Assembly (NCBI GenBank): GCA_050741255.1
Contig: JBOIEQ010000036.1
Span: 1-32,623 of the forward strand
Source: CAZXNF01 sp050741255
GTDB lineage: Bacteria > Pseudomonadota > Gammaproteobacteria > Burkholderiales > SG8-41
Reading direction: 5' to 3'
DNA length: 32,623 bases
In this document: positions 18,338-27,735 of the stretch, one piece after another
Position numbering within the stretch: position 1 is the first letter of the stretch
Layout of the letters: every line of letters begins with the position of its first letter
Position numbers and translations under genes: made by a program
Notes under the pieces: model-generated
The model's input: only the letters and a program-made list of their open reading frames with translations
What the model was told of the DNA's origin: nothing
Databases searched by the model: none

Positions 18338-18844
18338 ATGCCGTTCCGCTCCCCGTCGCGCGTCAACAGCATCCTGCAGGCCGCTGCCGGCCTGCGCGAT
18401 TACGCGCGCGAGGCACAACGCCTCGCGGAACTGACCGAAATTGCCTCCCGCGTGTTGCCCGATGCGATCCGGCCAGCCGTAACGGCCGGTCGTTTGCGGG
18501 AAGGAACCCTCTTCCTTTTGGCTGGAAACGCTGCGGTGGCGGCGAAGCTCAGACAGTTCGCCCCGAGGTTGTTGGCGTCCTACCGCAGGTCCGGGTGGCA
18601 GGTTACTGAAATTCGGGTGGCAGTTCAAGTAAGCCCGAATGAGGCCCGCCGAGTGGCCCCCACACCGCAGTTAAGTCCCGGAACCGCAAAGGAATTATCG
18701 AAACTGGCCGCCCGTGTGGCCGATCCCGGTTTGCAGGCCGCTTTGCACCGGCTGGCGCGCCACGCGGCGCCTCCCGGAACACCCGATCAGGACCCCGGGC
18801 CGGTCAGCCCGGCCGGCGGGCGGCGCGTGCCGCAAAAGCCGTAA
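18338..18844 (+). CDS. DUF721 / DciA-like protein
   Basis: This is a 168-residue protein of the DUF721 family, which includes DciA, a loader of the replicative helicase DnaB. Residues about 10-95 form the conserved region: a helix-rich start (NSILQAAAGLRDYAREAQRLAELTEIASRVLP) and then LREGTLFLLAGNAAVAAKLRQFAPRLLASYR, the recognisable core. The C-terminal third is Pro/Gly/Arg-rich and probably disordered. It is the only plus-strand gene between the secA and lpxC blocks, diverging from the M23 gene and converging on lpxC. This position is shared with many betaproteobacteria. A role as the true DciA is inferred from the family, not shown here. Confidence 0.82.
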   Translation: MPFRSPSRVNSILQAAAGLRDYAREAQRLAELTEIASRVLPDAIRPAVTAGRLREGTLFLLAGNAAVAAKLRQFAPRLLASYRRSGWQVTEIRVAVQVSPNEARRVAPTPQLSPGTAKELSKLAARVADPGLQAALHRLARHAAPPGTPDQDPGPVSPAGGRRVPQKP

Positions 18845-18859
18845 CAGGAGGCAGGGCGT

Positions 18860-18873
18860 CCGGCCCCGGCCGG
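18860..18873. terminator. Hairpin between convergent DUF721 and lpxC genes
   Basis: CCGGCC and GGCCGG form a perfect 6-bp stem with a 2-base loop in the 33-base gap between the two stop codons. No T-tract is present on either strand. It could act as a weak bidirectional terminator or simply reflect GC richness. Confidence 0.3.
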
Positions 18874-18877
18874 TGCT

Positions 18878-19795
18878 TCAGGAAGCGGCCGACAGGGCCT
18901 GCGCAGCGAGAAACGCCGGCGCGTCTTCGGTGCGGTCGAAACTGACGAATTCCCAGGCCGACTGCTCCGCCACCAGCGCCCGCAGCAGATCGTTGTTCAG
19001 CGCATGGCCCGACTTGTAGGCGCTGTAGGCGGCGATCAGCGGATGGCCGACCAGGTAGAGGTCGCCGATCGCATCCAGCGCCTTGTGCTTCACGAATTCG
19101 TCGTCGTAGCGCAGGCCGTCGTTGTTCAGCACCCGGAATTCGTCCAGCACCACCGCATTGTCGAGACTGCCGCCCAGCGCGAGGCCGGCGGCGCGCATCG
19201 CTTCGACGTCCTGCATGAAGCCGAAGGTGCGCGCGCGGCTGATTTCGCTGACGTAGGAGGTGGTGGCGAAGTCCACCGTAATCTCGCTCGCCGTGCGCTC
19301 AAAGGCGGGATGGTCGAAATCGATGGAAAACGTGAGCCGGAAGCCGTCGAAGGGCTCGAGCCGCGCCCACTTGTCGCCGCTTCTGACCTCGACGGGCCGC
19401 GTGACGCGCATGAACTTTTTGGGCGCGCGCTGCTCCGTCAGGCCCGCCGACTGCAGCAGGAACACGAAGGGGCCCGACGAGCCGTCCAGGATCGGCAGCT
19501 CCGAGGCGGTGACGTCGACGTACACGTTGTCGATGCCCAGGCCCGCCAACGCCGACATGAGGTGCTCGACCGTCGCCACCCGCACGCCGTCCTGCGTCAG
19601 CACGGAACACAGCCGCGTGTCGGTGACCCGGTGCGGGTCGGCCTTGATCTCCACCGGCGGGTCGAGATCGACGCGGCGGAAGATCACGCCGCTCCCGGCC
19701 GGCGCCGGACGCAGGGTCAGTTCGACCTTCTGCCCCGAGTGCAGACCGATGCCCGTGGTGCGCACGACCGATTTCAATGTCCGCTGACGGATCAT
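18878..19795 (-). CDS. lpxC: UDP-3-O-acyl-N-acetylglucosamine deacetylase LpxC
   Basis: LpxC is the zinc deacetylase that commits precursors to lipid A synthesis. The 305-residue protein starts MIRQRTLKSVVRTTGIGLHSG. It has all expected active-site residues: His78 in TVEHLMSAL, and His237 and Asp241 in KHKALDAIGDLYL as zinc ligands, plus the catalytic-region His264 in SGHALNN. The hydrophobic passage region and the ELPILDGSSGPFV motif are present. Gene order ftsZ-lpxC is conserved. The 170-base gap after ftsZ leaves room for its own promoter, though I could not identify convincing -35/-10 boxes. Its presence shows a Gram-negative envelope. Confidence 0.98.
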   Translation of the reverse strand: MIRQRTLKSVVRTTGIGLHSGQKVELTLRPAPAGSGVIFRRVDLDPPVEIKADPHRVTDTRLCSVLTQDGVRVATVEHLMSALAGLGIDNVYVDVTASELPILDGSSGPFVFLLQSAGLTEQRAPKKFMRVTRPVEVRSGDKWARLEPFDGFRLTFSIDFDHPAFERTASEITVDFATTSYVSEISRARTFGFMQDVEAMRAAGLALGGSLDNAVVLDEFRVLNNDGLRYDDEFVKHKALDAIGDLYLVGHPLIAAYSAYKSGHALNNDLLRALVAEQSAWEFVSFDRTEDAPAFLAAQALSAAS

Positions 19796-19951
19796 GCCCG
19801 CGACTCTGGTTCTAGCGATCGTTTCAAATGCCGCATCAACAACTCCGTCCGTTTAAGCCGTTGATCGACCTGATAAATTTCATTGCCCGTTCACGACGAG
19901 TTTAACACGCGGAAGTCCCCTTCCCGCGCGCCCCGCCCACGCAGGCCAACC

Positions 19952-19966
19952 GCCGCCTGTGGCGGC
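19952..19966 (-). other. Hairpin overlapping the ftsZ stop codon
   Basis: GCCGCC and GGCGGC form a perfect 6-bp stem around a 3-base loop, with the last base of the ftsZ TAG inside the stem. There is no T-tract. It may slow exonucleases or contribute to partial termination before lpxC. Confidence 0.35.
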
Positions 19967-21129
19967 TAGTCGGCCTGTTTGCGCAGGAACGCCGGGATAT
20001 CGAGCGTCTCCACCCCCTGTTTCTGCATGGCTTCCACCGTCGCGCGGCGGTGCCGGATGACGGCCGGCTGATCGAGTTCGGCGTAGTTCACGTCGCCGCC
20101 CGCCATCATGCCGTCGGTGCCGGTCGCCTGCTGCGGCACCACGGTCAGCGGTCGCGGCTCGCGGCGGGCCGCGCCCTTGCCGAGTCCGGTCGCCACCACG
20201 GTCACCCGCATTTCGTCGGTGATCGACTCGTCGAACACGGTGCCGACGATCACGGTGGCCGATTCGGCGGCGCAGCCCTTGATCGTTTCCATCACGTCAT
20301 ACACTTCCTGCAACTGGAAGCTCGCCTCGCTCGCCGACAGGTTGATCAGCACCCCGCGGGCGTCCGCGATGTCGATGTCCTCCAGCAACGGGCAGGCCAC
20401 CGCCTGTTCCGCCGCCAGCCGCGCGCGATCGGTGCCGGCGGCCTTGGCCGAGCCCATCATGGCCATGCCCATTTCCGACATCACGGTGCGCACGTCGGCG
20501 AAGTCGAGGTTGACCACGCCCGGGCAGGTGATGATCTCCGCGATACCGGCGACCGCACCATGCAGCACGTCGTTGGAAGCACGGAAGGCGTCCTGCAGCG
20601 AGACTTTGTTGCCCAGCACCTGCATCAGCTTGTCGTTGGGCACGATGATCAGCGAATCGACGTATTGCGACAGCGCGTCGATGCCGGCCTGCGCGATCTT
20701 GTGGCGCTTGCCCTCGAAGCCGAACGGCCGGGTAACGACCGCGACGGTGAGGATGCCCAGTTCCTTGGCGACCTCCGCGACGACCGGTGCGGCGCCCGTG
20801 CCGGTTCCGCCGCCCATGCCGGCGGTCAGAAACAGCATGTCGCAGCCCGCGATCATCTCGGCGATGCGTTCGCGGTCCTCGATGGCGGCCTGGCGGCCGA
20901 CCTCGGGATTCGCGCCTGCGCCGAGGCCCTTGGTGATGGCCTGACCCAGTTGCAGATGCGTCTTCGCCTGCGTGCGCTTCAACGCCTGCATGTCCGTGTT
21001 GGCGATGATGAAGTCCACGCCTTTCACGCCCTGCCTGATCATGTGATCGACGGCATTGCCCCCGCAGCCGCCGACCCCGATCACCTTGATCACCGCCTCC
21101 TGGGCGGGTGCTTCGACGATTTCAAACAT
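19966..21129 (-). CDS. ftsZ: Cell division GTPase FtsZ
   Basis: FtsZ is the tubulin-like GTPase that forms the Z ring. The 387-residue protein has IKVIGVGGCGGNAVDHM (about 14-30), the tubulin signature GMGGGTGTG (104-112), GVDFIIANTDMQAL, and the catalytic T7 loop NLDFADVRTVM. After a short linker the C-terminal peptide LDIPAFLRKQAD binds FtsA, ZapD and other partners. The ATG at 21129 has a consensus AGGAGG six bases upstream, the strongest ribosome binding site in the cluster, consistent with high expression. The 107-base gap after ftsA is unusually long for this cluster. It includes TTGCAA...TTTACG with a 16-base spacer, which might be a weak promoter. Confidence 0.98.
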   Translation of the reverse strand: MFEIVEAPAQEAVIKVIGVGGCGGNAVDHMIRQGVKGVDFIIANTDMQALKRTQAKTHLQLGQAITKGLGAGANPEVGRQAAIEDRERIAEMIAGCDMLFLTAGMGGGTGTGAAPVVAEVAKELGILTVAVVTRPFGFEGKRHKIAQAGIDALSQYVDSLIIVPNDKLMQVLGNKVSLQDAFRASNDVLHGAVAGIAEIITCPGVVNLDFADVRTVMSEMGMAMMGSAKAAGTDRARLAAEQAVACPLLEDIDIADARGVLINLSASEASFQLQEVYDVMETIKGCAAESATVIVGTVFDESITDEMRVTVVATGLGKGAARREPRPLTVVPQQATGTDGMMAGGDVNYAELDQPAVIRHRRATVEAMQKQGVETLDIPAFLRKQAD

Positions 21130-21236
21130 GCTGAACCTCCTGTCGTTTAACGCGTAAAAACCCGAAAACCCTTGTTGCAAAAGCCTTGTTCATCCCCGCT
21201 TTCATCCCGTATCCAACCGGTGCGCGGGATCCATGC

Positions 21237-22481
21237 TCAGAAATTCCCCTTGAACCAGTGCTTCATCCGTTCGAAGACGTGGGCGAAGGACTGCACGCCG
21301 CCCGACGCGCCGCCGTTGCCGCGCTGCTGCTGCAGGCCGATCAGGATCAGGCCGAGCGCGGTCGCATGGCGCGGATGCCGCACCACCTCGCGCAGCCCCC
21401 CTTCGTAGTGCGGCATGCCCACCCGCACCGGCATGTGGAAAATCTCCTCGCCGAGTTCGACCATGCCCTGCATGGCGCTCGAGCCGCCGGTGATGACGAC
21501 CCCGGAGGACAGCAGGTCCTCGTGGCCGCTGCGGCGCAGTTCCGCCTGCACCAGCGAATACAGTTCCTCGACGCGCGGCTCGATCACCTCGGCCAGCGTC
21601 TGCCGCGACAGTTGCCGCGGCCCGCGGTCGCCCACGCCCGGCACTTCCACCATCTCGTGCGGGTCGGCGAGCTGGCGCAGCGCGCAGCCGTACTTCTGCT
21701 TGATCTCCTCGGCATCCTTGGTCGGCGTGCGCAGCGCCATCGCGATGTCGTTCGTGATCTGGTCGCCGGCGATCGGGATCACCGCGGTGTGACGGATCGC
21801 GCCCTGCGTGAACACGGCGAGGTCGGTGGTACCGCCTCCGATGTCGACCAGGCACACGCCGAGATCCTTCTCGTCCTCGGACACCACGGCCGCCGCGGAC
21901 GCCAGCGGCTGCAGGATGAGGTCGCGCACCTCGAGCCCGCAGCGGCGCACGCACTTGCTGATGTTCTGCGCGGCGGACACGGCACCCGTCACGATGTGCA
22001 CGTTGGCTTCGAGCCGCACCCCGGACATGCCGAGCGGCTCGCGCACGTCGCCCTGGCCGTCGACGATGAACTCCTGGGTGAGGATGTGCAGCACCTGCTG
22101 GTCGTTGGGGATCGGGATCGCCTTGGCGGTCTCGATCACGCGCTCAAGGTCCTGCTGCGACACCTCGCGGTCCTTGATCGCGACCATGCCGTGCGAATTC
22201 AGGCTTCTGATGTGGCTGCCCGCGATGCCGGTGTAGACCTCGCGGATTTTGCGGTCGGCCATCAGCTCGGCCTCCTCCAGCGCCCGCTGGATCGCCGCAA
22301 CCGTCGTCTCGATGTTGACCACCACGCCCTTCTTCAGGCCGCGCGAGGGATGGCTGCCCATGCCGATCACCTCGAAGCCGCCCTCGGGCTTCAATTCGGC
22401 GACGATGGCGACGATCTTCGAGGTGCCGATGTCGAGGCCGACCACGAGGTTCTTCTGGTCGCGGGGTTTCGCCATGGCCAT
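21237..22481 (-). CDS. ftsA: Cell division protein FtsA
   Basis: FtsA is the actin-like ATPase that tethers FtsZ filaments to the inner membrane and recruits later divisome proteins. The 414-residue protein shows phosphate-1 VGLDIGTSKIVAIVAEL, the 1C domain region with IREVYTGIAGSHIRSLNSHG, phosphate-2 VCLVDIGGGTTDLAVFTQG, and the adenosine motif SGVVITGGSSAMQG. The C-terminal amphipathic helix is FAHVFERMKHWFKGNF. The ATG at 22481 shares its A with the ftsQ TGA stop (TGATG); a second ATG two codons in (22475) is an alternative. Confidence 0.98.
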   Translation of the reverse strand: MAMAKPRDQKNLVVGLDIGTSKIVAIVAELKPEGGFEVIGMGSHPSRGLKKGVVVNIETTVAAIQRALEEAELMADRKIREVYTGIAGSHIRSLNSHGMVAIKDREVSQQDLERVIETAKAIPIPNDQQVLHILTQEFIVDGQGDVREPLGMSGVRLEANVHIVTGAVSAAQNISKCVRRCGLEVRDLILQPLASAAAVVSEDEKDLGVCLVDIGGGTTDLAVFTQGAIRHTAVIPIAGDQITNDIAMALRTPTKDAEEIKQKYGCALRQLADPHEMVEVPGVGDRGPRQLSRQTLAEVIEPRVEELYSLVQAELRRSGHEDLLSSGVVITGGSSAMQGMVELGEEIFHMPVRVGMPHYEGGLREVVRHPRHATALGLILIGLQQQRGNGGASGGVQSFAHVFERMKHWFKGNF

Positions 22482-23284
22482 CAGCCGGCTCTCCGCGCGG
22501 AGTTGGGGGCGGACGGCGCGTCCGGCTTCAGCCCGGGCACGCGCACGGCGAAGCCGTTGCTGTAGCGCAGGTCCACGCTGTCGATCCGGCGGTTCATGCG
22601 CGCGAGAGTGCGGTCGTAGGCGGTGACGAAGCGCTCGAGCCGCGGCTCGAGCTTCTCGCGGCCAAGCTCCAGCGTCAGCCCGTCGTCGAGCTTCAACTGC
22701 CACGCGCGGCGCGCCGAGACCATGACCTGCGTGGGCGTGCGCTGGATGCGCGCGAGCGCACGCTGGAAGAATACGTACTGGATCGCGATCTCCTTGGCCA
22801 TGCCATCGGGTCCGGCAAACAGCGGCAGCGCGGCCGCCGTCGACAGAGGCGCGTCGAACACCTCGCCGCGCGTGTTCACCAGCGCGCGGTCGTTCCAGCG
22901 CGCGAGCGGCACGTGTTCCTCGACGCGCACGCGCAGGCGGTCCGGCCACTCGCGCCGCAGCTCGGCGCGGCGCACCCACGGCAGCCCTTCCAGACCGCCG
23001 CGCAGCCGCGGCAGGTCGAGCGTGAAGAAGTTGCCGGCCAGCTCGCGCGAGACCACTTCCGCCAGGTCGTCCGGCACGACATGGCCGAGCGGCGCATCGA
23101 CCTGGATCACGCGCAGCGCGAACGCCGGCTGGCGCGTGAGCCACGCGACACCGGTGGCGACCGCGGCGACCAGCGCGGCCACGCCAAGCAGGTCCGCGAT
23201 GACCGACAGCGCCCGCGGGTTGTCCCACAGGCGGCCGAGATCGGCGGGCGCCGGCACGACAGGGGGCGGCGTGTCAGCCGACAT
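22481..23284 (-). CDS. ftsQ: Cell division protein FtsQ
   Basis: FtsQ is a bitopic divisome protein that links FtsA/FtsZ to FtsLB and FtsWI. The 267-residue protein has a short cytoplasmic N-terminus rich in proline and one membrane helix (about residues 30-50). A POTRA domain follows (about 55-125, FALRVIQVDAPLGHVVPDDLAEVV to PWVRRAELRREWPDRLRVRVEEHVPLARW). The FtsQ beta domain then continues to about residue 250, ending with IDSVDLRYSNGFAVRVP. Its start overlaps the end of ddl by 11 bases. The length and order are normal. Confidence 0.96.
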   Translation of the reverse strand: MSADTPPPVVPAPADLGRLWDNPRALSVIADLLGVAALVAAVATGVAWLTRQPAFALRVIQVDAPLGHVVPDDLAEVVSRELAGNFFTLDLPRLRGGLEGLPWVRRAELRREWPDRLRVRVEEHVPLARWNDRALVNTRGEVFDAPLSTAAALPLFAGPDGMAKEIAIQYVFFQRALARIQRTPTQVMVSARRAWQLKLDDGLTLELGREKLEPRLERFVTAYDRTLARMNRRIDSVDLRYSNGFAVRVPGLKPDAPSAPNSARRAG

Positions 23285-24185
23285 GGGCGCCCTCCAGGAT
23301 GCGGACCACGAGGGCCTCGAAGGGGATGCCGACCGCGCGCGCGGCCATCGGCACCAGCGAATGCCCGGTCATGCCGGGCGAGGTGTTCATCTCGAGCAGG
23401 AACGGCTGCCCGTCGTCGCGACGGATGAGATCCGCGCGGCCCCAGCCAGTGCAGCCGAGCGCGTCCACCGCGCGCATCACCAGCGACTGGATCGCCTGCT
23501 CCTCGGCGGCGGGCAGCCCGCACGGGCAGTGATACTGCGTGTCGTCGGTGAAGTACTTGTTCTGGTAGTCGTAATTGCCCTTGGGCGCCTCGATGCGGAT
23601 GAGCGGCAGCGCCGTGTCGCCCAGGAAGGCCGCCGTCAGCTCCTGTCCGGCGACGAAAGTCTCCGCGATCACGAGGTCGTCGTACTCCGCCGCCAGCGCG
23701 TAGGCCGGGCCGATCTTCTCGATCGACTCGACTTTCGTCAGCCCCAGGCTCGAGCCTTCGTGCGCCGGTTTCACGATCAGCGGCAGCCCCAGGTCGCGCG
23801 CGACCGTCGCGGGATCGCTGTCCGCCCGCAACGCCGTGTGGCGGGGCGTCGGCACGTCGCACGCGCGCCACACGAGCTTGGTGCGCAGCTTGTCCATGCA
23901 CAGCGCGGAGGCCATCACGCCGCTGCCGGTATACGGAATACCCAGCGTTTCCAGCGCGCCCTGCACGGTGCCGTCCTCGCCGCCGCGCCCGTGCAGCGCG
24001 ATGAACGCGCGGTCGTACCCCTCGCGCTTGAGATCGAACACCGGCCGCTCGGCCGGATCGAAGGCGTAGGCATCGATGCCCTGGCCGCGCAGCGCCGTGA
24101 GCACATTGCTGCCCGACATGAGCGAAATCTCGCGCTCCTTGGAGGCCCCGCCCATGAGCACGGCGACCTTGCCGAAATCGCTCAT
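23274..24185 (-). CDS. ddl: D-alanine--D-alanine ligase
   Basis: Ddl joins two D-alanines with ATP to make the dipeptide added by MurF. The 303-residue ATP-grasp protein starts MSDFGKVAVLMGGASKEREISLMSG. It has FIALHGRGGEDGTVQG, the ATP-binding PLIVKPAHEGSSLGLTKV, the lid region KNYDYQNKY-like segment, and metal ligands in PFLLEMNTSPGMTGHSLVPMAARAVG. Lengths near 305 match the DdlB type found in dcw clusters. The ATG at 24185 overlaps the murB stop as ATGA, and the 3' end overlaps ftsQ. Confidence 0.97.
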   Translation of the reverse strand: MSDFGKVAVLMGGASKEREISLMSGSNVLTALRGQGIDAYAFDPAERPVFDLKREGYDRAFIALHGRGGEDGTVQGALETLGIPYTGSGVMASALCMDKLRTKLVWRACDVPTPRHTALRADSDPATVARDLGLPLIVKPAHEGSSLGLTKVESIEKIGPAYALAAEYDDLVIAETFVAGQELTAAFLGDTALPLIRIEAPKGNYDYQNKYFTDDTQYHCPCGLPAAEEQAIQSLVMRAVDALGCTGWGRADLIRRDDGQPFLLEMNTSPGMTGHSLVPMAARAVGIPFEALVVRILEGAHVG

Positions 24186-25111
24186 GCCGCCTCCCCCACG
24201 ATCCGCACTTCCCGCTCGAGCACGATGTCGAAGCGTTCCCGTACCGCGGTTTCTGCCAGCACGATCAGCGCCTCGATGTCGGTGGCGCGCGCGCCGCCGA
24301 GATTGACGATGAAGTTCGCATGCTTGTCGGAGATCGCGGCGGCGCCCTGCCGGTGGCCCTTGAGTCCGCAGGCCTCGATCAGGCGCGCCGCGTGGTCGTT
24401 CGGCGGATTGCGGAACACGGAGCCCGCGTTCGGTTGACTCAGCGGCTGCGTCGCGATGCGGCGTTCCAGCAGTTGCCTGACGGTCGCGCGCGCGGCATCG
24501 CCGTCGCCCGCCGGCAGCCGGAAATGGGCGCTGACGAACCACTCTTCCGTGGCCGCCCTGGGGCGCACGTGGCGGTATCCCAGGTCGTAGTCGCCTGGCG
24601 TGCGCGTATGCAATCCGCCGCGCCGGTCCACGGTGGTGACGCGTTCGACCACGCGCCACGTTTCGCCGCCGTAGCAGCCCGCGTTCATCGCGAGCGCCCC
24701 GCCGATCGTGCCGGGAATCCCGGCGAAGAATTCGGCGCCCGCGAGCCCGTGCAGCGCGGCGAACCGCGACAGCTTCGGACTGGCGACGCCCGCTTCCGCG
24801 TACACCAGCGGCGCAGCGTTCGCCGCCGTCTCGAGCTGGATGCGGTTCAACACCGCGTGCGTGAACACCACACTGCCGCGCAGGCCACCGTCGCGCACCA
24901 GCAGATTGCTGCCGAGGCCGACGAACAGCACGGGTTCATCCGGCGCCATGGCCGCCAGGAAGGCCCGCAGGTCGGCGAGATCCGCGGGTGTATAGGCGCG
25001 CGCCGCCGCGCCGCCCGCACGCCAGCTCGTATGCCGCGCCATCGACTCGTCCCTGACGAGCCGGCCGCGCAGGCTCGCCGTTCCCCATTGATTGATGTCC
25101 GTCATGTTCAT
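24182..25111 (-). CDS. murB: UDP-N-acetylenolpyruvoylglucosamine reductase MurB
   Basis: MurB is the FAD enzyme that reduces enolpyruvyl-UDP-GlcNAc with NADPH to UDP-MurNAc. The roughly 309-residue protein has the FAD-binding motifs MARHTSWRAGG, LFVGLGSNLLVRDGG and EFFAGIPGTIGGALAMNAGCYG. The active-site region is QPNAGSVFRNPPNDHAARLIEACGLKG, with HANFIVNLGGA near the C-terminus. Start choice: the ATG at 25111 (MNMTDINQ) lies 14 bases after the murC stop. The ATG at 25105 and GTGs at 25129 and 25132 that overlap murC are alternatives. No ribosome binding site decides between them. Confidence 0.95.
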   Translation of the reverse strand: MNMTDINQWGTASLRGRLVRDESMARHTSWRAGGAAARAYTPADLADLRAFLAAMAPDEPVLFVGLGSNLLVRDGGLRGSVVFTHAVLNRIQLETAANAAPLVYAEAGVASPKLSRFAALHGLAGAEFFAGIPGTIGGALAMNAGCYGGETWRVVERVTTVDRRGGLHTRTPGDYDLGYRHVRPRAATEEWFVSAHFRLPAGDGDAARATVRQLLERRIATQPLSQPNAGSVFRNPPNDHAARLIEACGLKGHRQGAAAISDKHANFIVNLGGARATDIEALIVLAETAVRERFDIVLEREVRIVGEAA

Positions 25112-25125
25112 ATCGCGCGCGCCGC

Positions 25126-26519
<1,394 letters not shown>

Positions 26520-26523
<4 letters not shown>

Positions 26524-27590
26524 GCCGCCAGCTCCAGACAGACATCCGCGACCGCGCGGGTCGCCTCCGGCTTGCCGGCGGCACGGGCGCGCTGCGCCAT
26601 CTGCGCGAGGCTCGCGCGCGTGAACCCGCGCAGTACCGTGGCCAGCCGCTCCGGCGTCAGTTCCGGCTGCGGGATCAGCACGGCGGCGTCCCGCTCCGCG
26701 AGGAAGGCGGCGTTGCGCGTCTGGTGGTCGTCCACCGCGTGGGGGAACGGCACCAGTACCGAGGCAATGCCGCCCGCGGCGAGTTCCGCGATCGTGGACG
26801 CGCCGGCGCGGCACACGATGACGTCGGCGTCGGCGTACGCGCGCGCCATGTCGTCGATGAAGGGCGTGACCGTGGCCGCGACGCCGACGGCGGCGTAGGC
26901 GGCCTGCGTGACTTCGGCATGCCGGGCGCCGGTCTGATGCGTCACCTGCGGGCGTTGCGCGGCATCGATCAGCGCCAGCGCCCGCGGCACCGTTTCGTTC
27001 AGCGCCTGCGCGCCGAGACTGCCGCCGATCACCGTGAGCCGCAGGGGTCCGATGCGCGCACCGTAGCGCGTGCCGGGCTCCGCAATGCCGGCGATTTCCG
27101 CGCGCACCGGATTGCCCGTCCACACCACAGCGGTCGCGCCCGGAAATACGCCGGGGAATCCGGTGAGGATGCGGTCGGCCAGTTGCGCGAGCACGCGGTT
27201 GGCCAGCCCCGCCACGGCGTTCTGTTCGTGAATGGCGAAGGGCCGGCGCAGCAGTGAGGCCATCATCCCGCCCGGGAAGGTGACGTACCCGCCCATGCCC
27301 AGCACGACGTCCGGCCGGTGGAGACGCAACGCGCGCAGGCTTTGCCAGAACGCGACCAGCAGTTCGAGCGGCAGCGTGAAGAAGCGCAGCAGTCCCTTGC
27401 CGCGCACGCCGGACATCGACACCCACGCCATTTCGTAGCCGCGCGGCACGACGAGCTTCGCTTCCATGCCGGCCTGCGCGCCCAGCCAGACGATGCGCCA
27501 GCCGAGGCCCTTGAGGTGCTCGGCGACGGAAAGACCGGGAAAGATGTGGCCACCGGTGCCGCCGGCCATGATCATGATGGTCTTGCTCAT
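26520..27590 (-). CDS. murG: UDP-GlcNAc transferase MurG
   Basis: MurG adds N-acetylglucosamine to lipid I on the cytoplasmic face of the membrane, giving lipid II. The 356-residue GT-B enzyme begins MSKTIMIMAGGTGGHIFPGLSVAEHL (first G loop). It includes GMGGYVTFPGGMMASLL, IHEQNAVAGLANRVLA, TGNPVRAEI, VIGGSLGAQALNE (third G loop), and VICRAGASTIAELAAGGIASVLVPFPHAVDDHQTRNA (nucleotide-sugar site). The ATG at 27590 has GAGG about seven bases upstream and matches homology; an earlier in-frame TTG would translate repeat sequence. The 145 bases before it hold a large inverted repeat. Confidence 0.98.
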
Positions 27591-27601
27591 GACCGAGCCT
27601 C

Positions 27602-27625
27602 TTCGCTGCGGAGGCGCGGAGAAAG
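27602..27625. repeat. Second GC-rich repeat-like block upstream of murG
   Basis: TTCGCTGCGGAGGCGCGGAGAAAG resembles the widespread intergenic motif read on the other strand as CTCCGCGCCTCCGCAG. It lies 12 bases upstream of the murG start codon and beside the larger inverted repeat, so this gap seems to hold two decayed dispersed repeats. Only sequence resemblance supports this. Confidence 0.4.
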
Positions 27626-27639
27626 CACAACAATGTTTT

Positions 27640-27723
27640 GCCGCCAAGACGCCGAGGCGCCAAGGAAGCGATCAATAAGCAGACGTCGGCCAGCATTTCT
27701 TGGCGTCTCGGCGTCTTGGCGGC
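27640..27723. repeat. Long inverted repeat between ftsW and murG
   Basis: The arms at 27640-27664 and 27699-27723 are inverted copies matching at 24 of 25 positions (the left arm begins GCCGCCAAGACGCCGAG), separated by 34 bases. Each arm is itself built of near-repeats of CCAAGACGCCGAGGCG. Similar CTTGGCGTCTTGGCGG-type repeats occur between genes in many bacterial genomes. As RNA it would form a very stable stem-loop just after the ftsW stop at 27736. Confidence 0.85.
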
Positions 27724-27735
27724 CAATACAGGGGT

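Noticed and set aside
19809..19839. TTGATG...TAGAAC upstream of lpxC as a promoter.
   Set aside because: The spacer is 19 bases and the boxes are weak, so this is not better than chance in this stretch.
21153..21180. TTGCAA and TTTACG with a 16-base spacer upstream of ftsZ.
   Set aside because: They match consensus only partly and the region is T-rich, so I mention it under ftsZ but do not list it as a promoter.
20050..22565. Long plus-strand open frames (about 360-460 codons) opposite ftsZ and ftsA.
   Set aside because: These are shadow frames of certain genes, with no recognisable motif and no plausible start signals.
27591..27647. A TTG start that would add about 19 residues to MurG.
   Set aside because: The added residues come from intergenic repeat sequence and do not match MurG, while the ATG at 27590 has GAGG upstream and family homology.
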